The position numbers were made by a program, and so were the translations under genes. This document shows, in pieces, positions 1 to 7,680 of a stretch of DNA of 64,000 bases. Source of the stretch: Thiohalophilus sp. (GTDB taxonomy: Bacteria > Pseudomonadota > Gammaproteobacteria > UBA6429 > Thiohalophilaceae). Under the pieces are notes generated by a model. The model saw only the letters and a list, made by a program, of their open reading frames with translations, searched no databases and was not told the origin of the DNA. The DNA is taken from assembly GCF_034522235.1 (NCBI RefSeq), contig NZ_JAXHLN010000003.1, positions 682,001 to 746,000 on the forward strand. Direction: 5' to 3'. Every line of letters starts with the position of its first letter. Positions within the stretch are counted from its first letter, which is position 1.

Positions 1-1
1 C

Positions 2-589
2 GTGGCCAACACGCTCAACTACCTGGATATCAAGACCGTGATCGTCTCCTGCGGTACCTGCATGGATCAGCTGCTCAAGTATCAGTTCGAGAAGATCTTC
101 CCCGGCTGCCGGTTGCTGGATATTCACGAATTTCTGATGGAGAAGGGCGTCAAGCTGGAGAACCTGACCGGCAAGCAGTACATGTACCACGATCCCTGTC
201 ACACGCCGATGAAACGCTATAACCCGGTCAAGGTCGCCTCCAACCTGATGGGCCAGGACGTGAGCCTGTCCGACCGCTGCTGCGGCGAGGCCGGGACCAT
301 GGCCATGGCGCGCCCGGACATCTCCACCCAGGTGCGCTACCGCAAGCAGGAAGAACTGCAAAACGGTCTGGAGCAGATGATCGGCAAGCGCTACAACGAT
401 CAGAGCGAAGTCAAAATGCTCACCTCCTGCCCCGCCTGTCAGCAGGGCCTGTCCCGCTACGCCGAGGACACCGGTATCCAGACCGACTACATCGTGGTCG
501 AAATGGCCAACCACCTGCTCGGCGACGGCTGGCAGGACCAGTTCGTCAAGCGCGCCTCCGATCGGGGGATCGAGCGGGTCCTGCTTTAA
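2..589 (+). CDS. C-terminal part of a CCG-domain Fe-S oxidoreductase (DUF3683/FAD-linked oxidase type), 5' truncated
   Basis: The reading frame is open at the left window edge, so this is the last 195 residues of a longer protein. Two cysteine-rich CCG-type segments typical of heterodisulfide-reductase/GlpC-like subunits are visible: VSCGTCMDQL with DPCHTP and RCCGEAG, and later LTSCPACQQG. In this family such cysteines bind an unusual Fe-S cluster or take part in thiol redox chemistry. The end resembles the C-terminus of large (over 1,000-residue) proteobacterial fusions of an FAD-linked oxidase with Fe-S domains; that full architecture is inferred because the rest is outside the window. The first REP unit starts 9 bp after the stop. 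Confidence 0.7.
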   Translation: MANTLNYLDIKTVIVSCGTCMDQLLKYQFEKIFPGCRLLDIHEFLMEKGVKLENLTGKQYMYHDPCHTPMKRYNPVKVASNLMGQDVSLSDRCCGEAGTMAMARPDISTQVRYRKQEELQNGLEQMIGKRYNDQSEVKMLTSCPACQQGLSRYAEDTGIQTDYIVVEMANHLLGDGWQDQFVKRASDRGIERVLL

Positions 590-598
590 AACAGGCTT

Positions 599-1114
599 GT
601 AGGCGCGGGCTTCGACCGCGACCGGTGTTTGTTCGGGATTCGCGCCCGCGGGGCGCTCCTACCATGCCAGATGCCGGTGTTCGTTGTTGTGTAGGCGCGG
701 GCTTTGACCGCGACCGGTGTTTGTTCGGGATTCGCGCCCGCGGGGCGCTCCTACGGGGCTGTGTCGGTGACCGGTTTTATGTAGGAGCGGGCTTCGACCG
801 CGACCGGTGTTTGTTCGGGATTCGCGCCCGCGGGGCGCTCCTACGGGGCTGTGCCGGTGACCGGTTTTATGTAGGAGCGGGCTTTGACCGCGACCGGTGT
901 TTGTTCGAGATTCGCGCCCGCGGGGCGCTCCTACGGGGCTGTGCCGGTGACCGGTTTTATGTAGGCGCGGGCTTTGACCGCGACCGGTCGTTTGTTCGGG
1001 ATTCGCGCCCGCGGGGCGCTCCTACGGGGCTGTGCCGGTGACCGGTTTTATGTAGGAGCGGGCTTCGACCGCGACCGGTGTTTGTTCGGGATTCGCGCCC
1101 GCGGGGCGCTCCTG
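599..1114. repeat. Left REP array flanking the RAYT gene (six units, ~90-bp period)
   Basis: Six near-identical 64-bp imperfect palindromes begin at about 599, 691, 781, 871, 961 and 1052. Each starts GTAGG(A/C)GCGGGCTT and ends GCGGGGCGCTCCTAC, so the outer arms GTAGGAGCG/CGCTCCTAC pair. From unit 2 on, the units are joined by an almost constant 26-bp linker containing GTGCCGGTGACCGG, giving a 90-91-bp period. The unit at 961 has one extra base (CGGTCG) and the last unit loses its 3' arm at about 1114. The constant linkers and palindromic units identify REP/BIME-type repeats, not CRISPR. Confidence 0.9.
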
Positions 1115-1188
1115 CCGCGCCATGGCGATCCTTTACACAAATGCCTGTTTTACGGCACAGTCATGCCAGAACACACGGAGGTGTTTTC

Positions 1189-1647
1189 ATGACAACCCAC
1201 CATTTTTCCGGACATCGTCTGCGTATTGGCCGCCTGTCGGAAACCGGGCGGATTTACCTCATCACCACGGTCACTGAACAACGCCAGCCCATCTTTCAGA
1301 ATTTCTTGCTGGGTCGGCTGGTGGTACAGGCACTGAAAGATAATCAAAGCAATACGACGACACTGGCCTATGTTGTCATGCCCGATCATCTTCACTGGGT
1401 CATGCAGTTAGGTGACAGGCATGATCTCAGTACGGTGGTTTCGAGCATCAAGTCGAACAGCGCCCGTTGGATAAACAGGCATCTGAACCGTTCGGGACGA
1501 TTATGGCAAAAGGGATACCACGACCATGCCTTGCGGCGTGAAGACGATTTACGGCAAGTGGCTCGCTATGTCATCGCCAATCCCTTGCGGGCAGGTCTGG
1601 TCCGGCAAATCGGAGATTATCCGCTATGGGATGCGATATGGTTGTGA
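1189..1647 (+). CDS. REP-associated tyrosine transposase (RAYT, Y1_Tnp/TnpA_REP family)
   Basis: This 152-residue protein belongs to the IS200/IS605-like Y1 transposase superfamily, single-domain enzymes that cut and join single-stranded DNA at REP hairpins. The HUH signature is visible as PDHLHWVM near residue 65, and the helix expected to carry the catalytic tyrosine is ARYVIANPLRAGLV near residue 127. The ATG at 1189 is chosen because GGAGGT lies 6 bp upstream; an in-frame extension to 1078 would translate REP sequence. The gene sits exactly between two REP arrays whose units are its likely substrates. It is less GC-rich than the arrays. RAYTs usually act on their own genome's REPs and are not classic mobile elements. 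Confidence 0.92.
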   Translation: MTTHHFSGHRLRIGRLSETGRIYLITTVTEQRQPIFQNFLLGRLVVQALKDNQSNTTTLAYVVMPDHLHWVMQLGDRHDLSTVVSSIKSNSARWINRHLNRSGRLWQKGYHDHALRREDDLRQVARYVIANPLRAGLVRQIGDYPLWDAIWL

Positions 1648-1665
1648 AATGGAATCCCACACCCG

Positions 1666-2184
1666 GTAGGCGCGGGCTTTGACCGCGACCGGTCGTTTGT
1701 TCGGGATTCGCGCCCGCGGGGCGCTCCTACCACGCCAGATGCCGGTGTTCGTTGTTGTGTAGGAGCGGGCTTCGACCGCGACCGGTGTTTGTTCGGGATT
1801 CGCGCCCGCGGGGCGCTCCTACCACGCCAGATGCCGGTATTCGTTGTTGTGTAGGAGCGGGCTTTGACCGCGACCGGTGTTTGTTCGGGATTCGCGCCCG
1901 CGGGGCGCTCCTACTCCTACCACGCCAGATGCCGGTGTTCGTTGTTGTGTAGGAGCGGGCTTTGACCGCGACCGGTGTTTGTTCGGGATTCGCGCCCGCG
2001 GGGCGCTCCTACCACGCCAGATGCCGGTGTTCGTTGTTGTGTAGGAGCGGGCTTCGACCGCGACCGGTGTTTGTTCGGGATTCGCGCCCGCGGGGCGCTC
2101 CTACCACGCCAGATGCCGGTATTCGTTGTTGTGTAGGAGCGGGCTTTGACCGCGACCGGTGTTTGTTCGGGATTCGCGCCCGCA
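1666..2184. repeat. Right REP array flanking the RAYT gene (six units, ~92-bp period)
   Basis: Units of the same 64-bp palindrome as the left array start at about 1666, 1759, 1851, 1949, 2041 and 2133. The linkers differ from the left array: about 28 bp of the type CACGCCAGATGCCGGTGTTCG. The unit at 1851 has a duplicated CTACTCCTAC end, which explains the longer step to 1949. The last unit is cut short at about 2184, just before the Shine-Dalgarno of the next gene. The first unit carries the same extra base as the unit at 961, suggesting copying between the two arrays. Confidence 0.9.
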
Positions 2185-2238
2185 GGATGGGCCGACTATA
2201 CTGGGAAAGGATTTCCGTAAAACCGCGCAGGAGGGGGT

Positions 2239-2445
2239 ATGTACCTGAAGCACAGCAAGAATGGTGATCTGGTGGAGGTTATCGATTTGGGAGGACTGTT
2301 CGATCCGTTCGTGGCCGATGTCAGTGGCCGTTACCACGCGGGCGAGGAGATGCAGGATACCCAGTCCTTCACCAAGCAGGAGCTGATCTTTCCCTCCGGC
2401 GAAGCGCTGCCCCGATGCTGGGTGGATGCGAATTATAAACAGTGA
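2239..2445 (+). CDS. Small conserved hypothetical protein (68 aa)
   Basis: The gene has a very strong ribosome-binding site (GGAGGGGG, 2230-2237) directly before the ATG, which supports it as real despite its size. The protein is acidic and soluble, with no signal peptide, membrane segment or cysteine pair; its only cysteine is in LPRCWVD near the C-terminus. I recall similar short proteins in sulfur-oxidising gammaproteobacteria but know no function. The end of the right REP array lies about 50 bp upstream, so the array replaces most of its promoter region. Confidence 0.6.
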   Translation: MYLKHSKNGDLVEVIDLGGLFDPFVADVSGRYHAGEEMQDTQSFTKQELIFPSGEALPRCWVDANYKQ

Positions 2446-2446
2446 T

Positions 2447-2640
2447 CAGGGACGAAGGACGAGGAAAAACCTTTACCACGAAGACACCAAGACACGAAGT
2501 TTTATAATCTTTAATTTCTTGATGTCTTTGTGGTCGGAGTTGTAGGCTGGACTGAGCACTCTTCGAGCATAAACTCCGCGGTGTCCGGCAATTCGGGAAA
2601 TGCCCGATACCGCTATCGCGGCGAAGCCGCTCCTACGGGT
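2447..2640. repeat. Mixed intergenic repeats: heptad arm, octad inverted repeat, REP-like half
   Basis: After the stop come two 7-bp units (GGGACGA AGGACGA). An 8-bp-period arm follows (CACGAAGA CACCAAGA CACGAAGT, about 2475-2498) with its inverted partner at about 2517-2533 (TTCTTGAT GTCTTTGT GGT). At 2612-2637 there is a REP-like half unit (CGGCGAAGCCGCTCCTAC). The gene-free stretch is 234 bp and nothing in it looks coding. Confidence 0.7.
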
Positions 2641-2679
2641 CCTTCGGACAAGGTATTCCTCGTAACCCGTCCCTGTTTT

Positions 2680-3408
2680 TTAGATCCTGAGATACGTCCA
2701 CCCTTCCCGCTGGCGCAGCAGGGCTTCCTGCATGGCGGAGGGGATGACGTCGACGTTGGGCAGCAGCTGGATGCTGATGCCTTTTTCTTCCCGGTAGCGG
2801 TTCAGCGCGATGCGACAGGCCATGAAGCGCACGTTCTGGTAGCTGCTGCTCAGGCTCTGTACCTTTTTGGCATAGGCGGTATTGCCCTGTTGCAACAGCT
2901 TGAGGCCTTCGCCGTTGGCCATGATCTCGATGCGCAGCTTGCGCTGTTTGCTGCGCGAGGTGCGCAGCAGGTATTCGGCCTCGTCCAGCACGGTTTTCAG
3001 ACGAGTGGGATCGTCGGAGTTGACGTGCAGCATCAGCTTCAGCTCGTCATCCGGTTGCGGTTCGGCGGCCACCTGGGCGGACTGGGCCAGTTCGAACAGG
3101 GACGTGGGGCGCTTGAAGGTATCGTGACTGAACCAGCCAATACTCAGCCCCAGTCCCATGATCAGTAACGCGGAGGCGGCCTGGGCAAAATAGAGCGGCC
3201 AGCGGCGGCCCGGCTGGCGGGCGCTCTGTTCGCTGGCGACGTTGTGGTAGGCCAGCTGCACCATGTCCTGGACTTTTTGCAGCTTGCAGACCCGGGCGGC
3301 CAGCTCCTGATCGCGGCGCAGCTCTTCGAGCAGCAGACCGCGCTCTTCCGAATCGAGCTGGTTATCCAGATACGCGTTCAGGTGCTCGTCGGAAAAATGG
3401 GAGTTCAT
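2680..3408 (-). CDS. Membrane anti-sigma factor with C-terminal DsrE-like domain
   Basis: Three parts are visible in 242 residues. Residues 1-55 resemble an anti-sigma N-terminal domain (SDEHLNAYLDNQLDSEER), but without the His/CxxC zinc motif. One membrane helix lies around residues 72-90 (ALLIMGLGLSIGWF). Residues 115-242 match the DsrE-like COG1416 family: ELKLMLHVN, RIEIMANGEGL, NVRFMAC, LLPNVDVIPSA and the ending RQREGWTYL. The ATG at 3408 follows GGAGGG and overlaps the sigma gene stop by 4 bp (ATGA), so the two are translationally coupled. The expected topology puts the DsrE-like part in the periplasm. The fusion is unusual; the sensing role is inferred. Confidence 0.85.
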   Translation of the reverse strand: MNSHFSDEHLNAYLDNQLDSEERGLLLEELRRDQELAARVCKLQKVQDMVQLAYHNVASEQSARQPGRRWPLYFAQAASALLIMGLGLSIGWFSHDTFKRPTSLFELAQSAQVAAEPQPDDELKLMLHVNSDDPTRLKTVLDEAEYLLRTSRSKQRKLRIEIMANGEGLKLLQQGNTAYAKKVQSLSSSYQNVRFMACRIALNRYREEKGISIQLLPNVDVIPSAMQEALLRQREGWTYLRI

Positions 3409-3956
3409 ACGACCCTCCTGATTGAGGTGACGTTGTCCCGGGACTCGGGGTGGAATTCCAGCAGTTTCTCGGCCAGGCAGCGGCGTGCCCGGCACAGGCG
3501 GCTCATGACGGTGCCGATGGGAATCTCCAGAATGTCGGCGACTTCGGCGTAACTGCAGCCTTCCAGATCGATCAGGGTGAGTACGTGGCGTTGCCCCTCG
3601 GGCAACTGCGAGACCGCGCCACGCACTTTGTCGACGATATTCTGTTGTTCGTGGTGGTACTCGGGCGTCTGCTCGTGGGCCAGCACCTGGTTATCCACAT
3701 CATCCATATCGCGGTTGCTGCGAAAGTGATCCCGCCAGCAGTTACGCAGGATGCCAAAGGTCCAGCTTTTCAGCGCGTCTTGGTTTTTCAGCTGGGCGAC
3801 ATTTTTCAGGGCCTTGGCCAGGGTTTCCTGGGTCAGGTCGTCGGCCAGGGCCGGGTTACTGGTCCAGGAGTAGGCCAGCCGATAGAGCTGCGGGCGCAGG
3901 GCTTCCAGCTGTTCCTTTATATGATGATGTCGCGAGAAAAAGTTCAGCGGATTCAT
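3405..3956 (-). CDS. ECF (RpoE-like) RNA polymerase sigma factor
   Basis: The 183-residue protein has the two sigma-70 regions of ECF factors. Region 2 includes LADDLTQETLAKAL and SWTFGILRNCWRDHFR. Region 4 has the helix-turn-helix EGCSYAEVADILEIPIGTV followed by SRLCRARRCL. Length is normal for the group. It is the first gene of a two-gene operon with the anti-sigma factor downstream, overlapping by 4 bp. I see no convincing ECF-type autoregulatory promoter in the 640 bp upstream, so its regulon cannot be named. Confidence 0.93.
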   Translation of the reverse strand: MNPLNFFSRHHHIKEQLEALRPQLYRLAYSWTSNPALADDLTQETLAKALKNVAQLKNQDALKSWTFGILRNCWRDHFRSNRDMDDVDNQVLAHEQTPEYHHEQQNIVDKVRGAVSQLPEGQRHVLTLIDLEGCSYAEVADILEIPIGTVMSRLCRARRCLAEKLLEFHPESRDNVTSIRRVV

Positions 3957-4282
3957 GACAGCGTGATTCCGGTTAGATAAGAGAGCAAGAATTCTAGCAC
4001 GACGACGAGAGGGGGCAAATCCTGACGAGCCGTTTTCGCCGGGATATCAATAGTTTAGAAAAATCTAATATATTAATGTGAAAATTTTTTTTGCAAATCG
4101 ACGGAATAAATCCGGGCCCGCATCGTCTCCTGTATGCGCGTCATCTGATTAAGTGGAGGAGGACGCCAAATCTCCCATGTGAAGCAGGAAGAACAAAAAA
4201 CAACACGGACGATACACAATAATAAAGGCAAGGCAGAGTCACGGGGTAGGCAAGGCCCCGTCACTCGAATTTTGGGGGCAAC

Positions 4283-4328
4283 CACTGACAGCCTGAATGA
4301 TCGGCACCGATTGGTCAGGCTGTCAGTG
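4283..4328. other. Perfect 14-bp inverted repeat (hairpin) in intergenic DNA
   Basis: The arms CACTGACAGCCTGA (4283-4296) and TCAGGCTGTCAGTG (4315-4328) match perfectly around an 18-base centre that itself holds ATCGG/CCGAT. No T-run follows on either strand, so it is not a typical terminator. It lies in the 642-bp gene-free stretch 3957-4598, which otherwise holds AT-rich DNA near 4050-4100 and dispersed repeats. Confidence 0.6.
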
Positions 4329-4412
4329 CCCAATTTCCTATCCCCTCCGGATTCTCCCGGACTAACTTCAAACTCTTCTCTGACATCTCGTGTACGCTCT
4401 GTGGTTCCCGGG

Positions 4413-4503
4413 CCGAGTTACGAGGGACGAGGAAAACCTTCACCACGAAGACACAAAGCCTCGAAGTAAAAAAACAATTATTCTTCGCGCCTTCGTGGTT
4501 CGT
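4413..4503. repeat. Heptad plus octad intergenic repeat with inverted arm
   Basis: A 7-bp-period stretch (CGAGTTA CGAGGGA CGAGGA) runs into 8-bp units (CACGAAGA CACAAAGC CTCGAAGT). The inverted partner CTTCGCGCCTTCGTGGT lies at about 4484-4500. It is the same composite design as at 2447 and 4803. Confidence 0.65.
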
Positions 4504-4569
4504 TATTACAATCCAGGAGCCGGGCCCCGATGCGGGACTGGATTCCGGCCGGTGCCGGAATGACAATCT

Positions 4570-4600
4570 GCTCAGCACTCAGCACTCAGCACTCAGCACT
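4570..4600. repeat. Four perfect heptamers CTCAGCA
   Basis: Four consecutive CTCAGCA units run from 4571 to 4598, up to the 3' end of the DUF2905 gene. The strict 7-bp period matches the other heptad arrays in the window, though the consensus differs. Confidence 0.8.
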
Positions 4601-4799
4601 ATTTTTTGAAAAACCACAGAACCACGCTGATCACGAGGCTGATGATGATGGCGCTGGTGATGGGGAAATAGAACCGCGCGTTCTCCTTCTCGATGTAAAT
4701 ATCCCCCGGCAGGCGGAACAGGCCGAGCTTGCTCAGCCAGGGCCAGAGCAGGCCGGCGATGACCAGAATGATCCCCAGACTGATCAGAAGTTTCTGCAT
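4599..4799 (-). CDS. DUF2905 family small membrane protein
   Basis: This 66-residue protein has two hydrophobic segments (LLISLGIILVIAGLLWPWL and AIIISLVISVVLWFF) separated by the loop LGLFRLPGDIYIEKENARFYFP. The loop motif LPGDI and the overall size identify the DUF2905 family of inner-membrane proteins of unknown function. The frame beginning at 4812 is a different-frame shadow. The gene lies between ECF sigma and rpiA with repeats on both sides, so it is probably a single-gene unit. Confidence 0.85.
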   Translation of the reverse strand: MQKLLISLGIILVIAGLLWPWLSKLGLFRLPGDIYIEKENARFYFPITSAIIISLVISVVLWFFKK

Positions 4800-4802
4800 A
4801 AG

Positions 4803-5055
4803 TTCTCACCACGAAGACACCAGGACACGAAGTTTGTTATGTCGAAGATCCCCCGGCCTTGGCATCCAGGGCAGCATTTACTGTATGTAAAGCCCGGCTT
4901 GAACCCCTTTACCCGAATTCCGGGGTTGAGTCATCCCGGGCGGACGCTGGTAGCTTTGCAGGAGGCAAGCTCTATGGATTCTGGCATGCCTCGAAGAGGC
5001 AGGCATAACGATATTCTTTGCGTTCTCCGCGTCTTTGCGCCCTCTGCGTTATTTC
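4803..5055. repeat. Octad-type repeat arms in the DUF2905-rpiA gap
   Basis: The left arm (CACGAAGA CACCAGGA CACGAAGT, about 4808-4831) and a right arm of the CTTTGCGT TCTCCGCG TCTTTGCG type (about 5019-5050) have the same 8-bp period. The intervening 180 bp shows no coding potential. The whole gap (4800-5075) has no recognisable gene. Confidence 0.5.
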
Positions 5056-5075
5056 CCAGAGGGCGGGAGAAGCGG

Positions 5076-5732
5076 TTATTCCATCATCTTTACACCATCT
5101 TTGGTACCGAGCAGCAGCACGTCGGCCGGGCGCATGGCGAACAGGCCGTTGGTGACGACGCCGGCGAGGTTGTTGAGGGCCTGTTCCAGTTTGACCGGCT
5201 CCATGATATCCAGATTATGAATATCAAGGATGATGTTGCCGTTGTCGGTGGTGAAATCCTGGCGCAGTTCCGGTTCGCCGCCGAGTTTGACGATCTGGCG
5301 GGCGACCAGGCTGCGGGCCATGGGGATCACCTCGACGGGTAGCGGGAAGGCGCCGAGGACGCCGACCAGTTTGGATTCGTCGGCGATGCAGACAAATTTC
5401 CGGCTGGCGGCGGCGACGATCTTTTCCCGGGTCAGCGCGCCACCGCCGCCCTTGACCAGCTGCAGGTGCTCGTTGGCCTCGTCGGCGCCGTCCACATAGA
5501 CGGAGATCCCGTCCACGGCATTCAGATCATAGACAGGGATGCCGTGACCCTTGAGACGTTCGGCGCTGGCGACCGAGCTGGCGACGGTGCCGTCGATCTT
5601 GCCCTTGATTTTGGCCAGCTCGTCAATGAACAAATTGGCGGTCGATCCGGTGCCCACGCCGATAATGGTCCCCGGCACTACATATTCGATCGCGGCCTGG
5701 GCGACGAGTTGTTTCAATTCATCCTGTGTCAT
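5076..5732 (-). CDS. rpiA: Ribose-5-phosphate isomerase A
   Basis: The enzyme interconverts ribose-5-phosphate and ribulose-5-phosphate in the pentose phosphate pathway. The 218 residues match the normal RpiA length. Visible signatures are [15 protein letters not shown] (phosphate-binding), [33 protein letters not shown] and the catalytic-loop ALTREKIVA. It is transcribed away from ilvA with a 148-bp divergent gap, an arrangement common in gammaproteobacteria. Confidence 0.97.
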   Translation of the reverse strand: MTQDELKQLVAQAAIEYVVPGTIIGVGTGSTANLFIDELAKIKGKIDGTVASSVASAERLKGHGIPVYDLNAVDGISVYVDGADEANEHLQLVKGGGGALTREKIVAAASRKFVCIADESKLVGVLGAFPLPVEVIPMARSLVARQIVKLGGEPELRQDFTTDNGNIILDIHNLDIMEPVKLEQALNNLAGVVTNGLFAMRPADVLLLGTKDGVKMME

Positions 5733-5880
5733 CTGTCAATACTCCTCGGGGCCGTGTTTTCGGGCCGGCGACATTGTTGAATGGGTAATAGGTCATTATA
5801 TTAGGCATTCCGGTCTGGTATCCACAACCGGAGGCCAGAAAGTCACCATTTTGGTCAGGCCCACAAAACAGCAGAAAACT

Positions 5881-7404
5881 ATGACCCAGCAATATGTCGA
5901 CATGATTAACGCCGCGCCGGTTTACGATGTGGCCATCCACTCTCCGCTGGATCCGGCGCCCCGTCTGAGCGAACGACTGGCCAATACGGTGCTGCTCAAG
6001 CGCGAGGACCTGCAGCAGGTCTTCTCGTTCAAGCTGCGCGGCGCCTATAACCGGATTATTCACCTCTCCGAAGAGGAGCGACGCTGCGGGGTGATCGCCG
6101 CTTCCGCCGGTAATCATGCCCAGGGCGTCGCGCTGGCGGCGCAACGTCTGGGTATCGAGGCGACTATCGTCATGCCCAGGACCACACCGGAGATCAAGCA
6201 GCATGCGGTCAAGTCGCTGGGCGCCACGACCGTATTGCACGGCAATGCCTATGACGACGCCTATCGCCATGCCATGGAACTGGTCGAGAAACAGGGCCTG
6301 ACATTTATCCATCCCTACGATGACCCGCTGGTGATCGCCGGCCAGGGTACGATCGGCAAGGAGCTGCTGGCCCAGCGCGAATCGATCGACGCGATCTTCG
6401 TGCCGGTGGGCGGCGGCGGCCTGATCGCCGGGATCGCCGCGTATGTGAAAACCCTGCGTCCAGCGATCAAAATCATCGGCGTGGAACCGGAAGATGCGCC
6501 GAGCATGTACACTGCCCTGCGTGATAACGAACGGGTGCGACTCGATCAGGTGGGCATATTTGCCGATGGCGTGGCGGTGCGACAGGTGGGCGAAGAGCCG
6601 TTTCGTCTGGCGCGCGACTATGTGGACGAAGTGATTCTGGTCACCACCGACGAGATCTGCGCGGCGATCAAGGACATCTTCGATGACACCCGCTCGATCA
6701 CCGAGCCGGCCGGTGCACTGGCGGTGGCCGGGCTGAAAAAATACGTGACGGAAAAATCGGTTCAGGGCCAGACCCTGATCGCCGTCGACAGCGGCGCCAA
6801 TATGAACTTCGATCGCCTGCGTCATGTGGCCGAGCGGGCCGAACTGGGCGAGCGCCGTGAGCTGCTGTTTGCCGCGACCATTCCCGAGCGCCCGGGCAGC
6901 TTTCGCAAATTCTGCGAGGCGATCGGCACGCGGGGCATTACCGAGTTCAACTACCGCTACGCCGATCCGAGCCAGGCGCATATTTTTGTCGGGGTACAGC
7001 TGCACGGCGGCGAGCCGGAGAAGCAGGCGCTGTTCGGACAACTGGATGCGGCCGGGTATCCCTATATGGATATGACCGACAACGAGATGGCCAAGCTGCA
7101 CATCCGTTATATGGTCGGCGGCCGGGTTGATGGGGTGAAACACGAGTGCCTGTTCCGCTTCGAATTCCCCGAACGCCCCGGCGCATTACTGCGTTTTCTC
7201 AATCACATGGGTGCGCACTGGAACATCAGCCTGTTCCACTACCGCAACCACGGCGCCGACTACGGCCGCGTCCTGGTCGGCATGCAGGTCCCGCCCGACG
7301 AGGAGCCCATGCTGCAGCGCTTCCTCGACGAGATCGGCTATCGCTACTGGGACGAGACCGATAATCCCGCTAATGCCCTGTTCCTTTCAGGAACAGGGCA
7401 GTGA
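5881..7404 (+). CDS. ilvA: Threonine ammonia-lyase (threonine dehydratase), biosynthetic
   Basis: This PLP enzyme deaminates threonine to 2-oxobutanoate, the first step towards isoleucine. The 507 residues include the PLP lysine in SFKLRGAYN (about residue 50), the glycine loop VGGGGLIAG (about 178) and two C-terminal ACT-like regulatory repeats, each starting near ERPG (ATIPERPGSF and FEFPERPGAL). Those repeats bind isoleucine/valine in the family and indicate the allosteric biosynthetic form. The ATG at 5881 aligns with known IlvA starts; the open frame back to 5551 runs antisense through rpiA and is rejected. The Shine-Dalgarno is weak. Confidence 0.97.
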   Translation: MTQQYVDMINAAPVYDVAIHSPLDPAPRLSERLANTVLLKREDLQQVFSFKLRGAYNRIIHLSEEERRCGVIAASAGNHAQGVALAAQRLGIEATIVMPRTTPEIKQHAVKSLGATTVLHGNAYDDAYRHAMELVEKQGLTFIHPYDDPLVIAGQGTIGKELLAQRESIDAIFVPVGGGGLIAGIAAYVKTLRPAIKIIGVEPEDAPSMYTALRDNERVRLDQVGIFADGVAVRQVGEEPFRLARDYVDEVILVTTDEICAAIKDIFDDTRSITEPAGALAVAGLKKYVTEKSVQGQTLIAVDSGANMNFDRLRHVAERAELGERRELLFAATIPERPGSFRKFCEAIGTRGITEFNYRYADPSQAHIFVGVQLHGGEPEKQALFGQLDAAGYPYMDMTDNEMAKLHIRYMVGGRVDGVKHECLFRFEFPERPGALLRFLNHMGAHWNISLFHYRNHGADYGRVLVGMQVPPDEEPMLQRFLDEIGYRYWDETDNPANALFLSGTGQ

Positions 7405-7583
7405 CGAGGTACGAGGTACGAGTGACGAGGAAAATCAGCACGCAGCCTCGTTGATCGTAGGAGCGGCTACGCGCCGAGAGAGACTTTGCCGACCGCACGG
7501 CCTGTCGCGCCAAAGGCGCTCCTACAAACCCCGGTCCAGCTGGATTTTGATTCTCCTCGTCACTCGTCACTCGTCACTCGGCC
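7403..7583. repeat. Composite repeat: heptad arms around a REP-like unit
   Basis: The left arm is heptadic (GACGAGG TACGAGG TACGAGT GACGAGG, about 7403-7431). The right arm is its inverse (CCTCGTCACTCGTCACTCGT, about 7556-7577). Between them, at about 7457-7526, is a REP-like palindrome with ends GTAGGAGCGGC and GGCGCTCCTAC and the core GACCGCACGGCCTGTCGCG. The same three-part design recurs at 11822-11985. Confidence 0.8.
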
Positions 7584-7608
7584 CTGCTCTGGCCTGCGGC
7601 CAGAGCAT

Positions 7609-7641
7609 AAAAAAGGGGGCTACCGTCGCCGGTAACCCCCC
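7609..7641 (-). terminator. Rho-independent terminator of the H1-like gene
   Basis: Read on the minus strand, a stem GGGGG-TTACC...GGTA-CCCCC (7640-7615) is followed by six T (7614-7609). It lies about 40 bp downstream of the lysine-rich gene. A second perfect 9-bp hairpin (GCTCTGGCC/GGCCAGAGC, 7586-7606) sits just beyond. Confidence 0.8.
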
Positions 7642-7680
7642 GATTTCACGGGATTTCTCCCGATCTACAGCCGATGTCGC

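Noticed and set aside
625-1188. Open frames of 72-138 codons in the left REP array
   Set aside because: They only translate repeated REP units (recurring RPRGAP and GAGFDRDR peptides) and have no ribosome-binding sites.
599-2184. CRISPR array (regular 90-bp period)
   Set aside because: The linkers are nearly identical instead of unique, units are 64-bp palindromes, and a RAYT gene, not cas genes, is present.
1752-2267. Open frames in the right REP array
   Set aside because: Same reason: translated repeats, changing frame between units.
4283-4328. Integron attC site
   Set aside because: No conserved attC core sequences at the ends, no integrase gene, and no cassette-like gene beside it.
4179-4578. 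Two open frames of 87-96 codons near the 4283 palindrome
   Set aside because: They run through dispersed repeats, lack a Shine-Dalgarno and overlap on opposite strands.
5551-5880. N-terminal extension of ilvA
   Set aside because: The stretch is antisense to rpiA and does not resemble the family; the family-like start is at 5881.
5719-7143. 474-codon minus-strand frame opposite ilvA
   Set aside because: Shadow of the ilvA codon pattern; no ribosome-binding site and no family features.
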